Part shown: piece by piece, positions 5,234-5,478 of the stretch
How positions within the stretch are numbered: position 1 is the stretch's first letter
Layout: each line of letters starts with the position of its first letter
NCBI GenBank assembly: GCA_964475955.1
Contig: CAYYZY010000307.1
Coordinates: 1-5,478, forward strand
From: DATKZH01 sp964475955
GTDB taxonomy: Bacteria; Planctomycetota; Planctomycetia; Pirellulales; Thermoguttaceae
Length of the DNA stretch: 5,478 nt
Reading direction: 5' to 3'
Made by a program: the position numbers and the translations under genes
The notes under the pieces: generated by a model
What the model was told of the DNA's origin: nothing
The model's input: only the letters and a program-made list of their open reading frames with translations
Databases searched by the model: none

Positions 5234-5469
5234 CTCGGTTCATAGGGTAGCAAAGACCACAGAGGCACAGAGGGCACGGAGGAGGAGAGGAAGACGGCGG
5301 TTGTGTGAGAACGTCGAGGGGCGGTCGCACGCGCAACCAAGAGATGGAATAGCCTAAGCCAGCTAGAGTGGGTCGACCTGCGAGCCGCACGCGCCGATTC
5401 CGTTTCTCCCCCTCTCTTCTGCTCCGTGTCCTCTGTGCCTCTGTGGTTATTTCCACCCTATGCACCGAG
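5234..5469. mobile_element. Inverted-repeat element of ~236 bases, MITE-like, no transposase
   Basis: Two arms of about 57 bases (5234-5290 and 5411-5469) are inverted copies around a ~120-base centre. Outer parts CTCGGTTCATAGGGT (5234-5248) and ACCCTATGCACCGAG (5455-5469) match at 14 of 15 positions. Internal 26-base blocks (5256-5281 and 5422-5447) match at 25 of 26 after inversion. Frames across it are repeat translation (TTEAQR-type peptides) and not genes. The centre holds no recognised motif. It may be a non-autonomous element or two inverted copies of a dispersed repeat. I see no target duplication, partly because the window ends 9 bases after it. Confidence 0.62.
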
Positions 5470-5478
5470 AAGACGCGT

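Noticed and set aside
5010..5465. A 151-residue minus-strand frame at the right edge
   Set aside because: Much of it is translation of the inverted-repeat arms (TTEAQR-type peptides) and the rest is Ser/Arg/Pro-rich. No motif or ribosome binding site.

Overview
The window looks like part of a GC-rich planctomycete chromosome. This is inferred from gene style rather than from a marker gene: a formylglycine-type sulfatase, a tyrosine-recombinase C-terminus of the kind I associate with planctomycetes (HYLQVTDEHY box), a tRNA whose CCA end is not encoded, scattered short palindromes, and a sigma-factor-like scrap. All intact protein genes are on the minus strand. The only clear plus-strand gene is a tRNA cut by the left edge.

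Layout, left to right. (1) Positions 1-42 hold the 3' part of tRNA-Val(UAC), followed by a strong stem-loop. (2) Positions 2-1537 (minus) are one open frame that appears to be a chimera. Its first ~370 residues are a sulfatase catalytic region. Its next ~95 residues are the C-terminal catalytic part of a tyrosine recombinase. Its last residues are the tRNA-Val gene read antisense. I read this as the scar of an element integrated at the tRNA, whose integrase was later fused to a sulfatase by deletion or recombination. (3) A 406-base gap holds a good intrinsic terminator for tyrS. (4) tyrS, 1944-3239, is complete. (5) Five perfect tandem TGGGGAG heptamers fill the gap before tyrS. (6) A four-helix-bundle (S23/IVP family) gene lies at 3280-3663. 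(7) A C-rich tract at 3761-3794 is roughly the inverse complement of the heptamer block. (8) ispD, 3797-4537, has a GTG start, a good ribosome binding site and a plausible promoter. (9) From 4538 to the right edge there is no intact gene. The region is a graveyard of dispersed repeats, small REP-like hairpins, a DUF2283-like remnant, a sigma-factor-like remnant and a 236-base inverted-repeat element.

How the genes relate. ispD (isoprenoid precursor synthesis by the MEP pathway) and tyrS (tyrosyl-tRNA charging) are housekeeping genes. They may be co-transcribed from the promoter upstream of ispD, through the four-helix-bundle gene, to the terminator after tyrS. The four-helix-bundle gene, bracketed by inverted G/C-rich repeats, looks like a later insertion between them.

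I did not find a clear new multi-gene system. The items most worth a second look are the sulfatase-integrase chimera at the tRNA, the repeat-bracketed four-helix-bundle cassette with its quadruplex-prone borders, and the repeat-rich region right of ispD.
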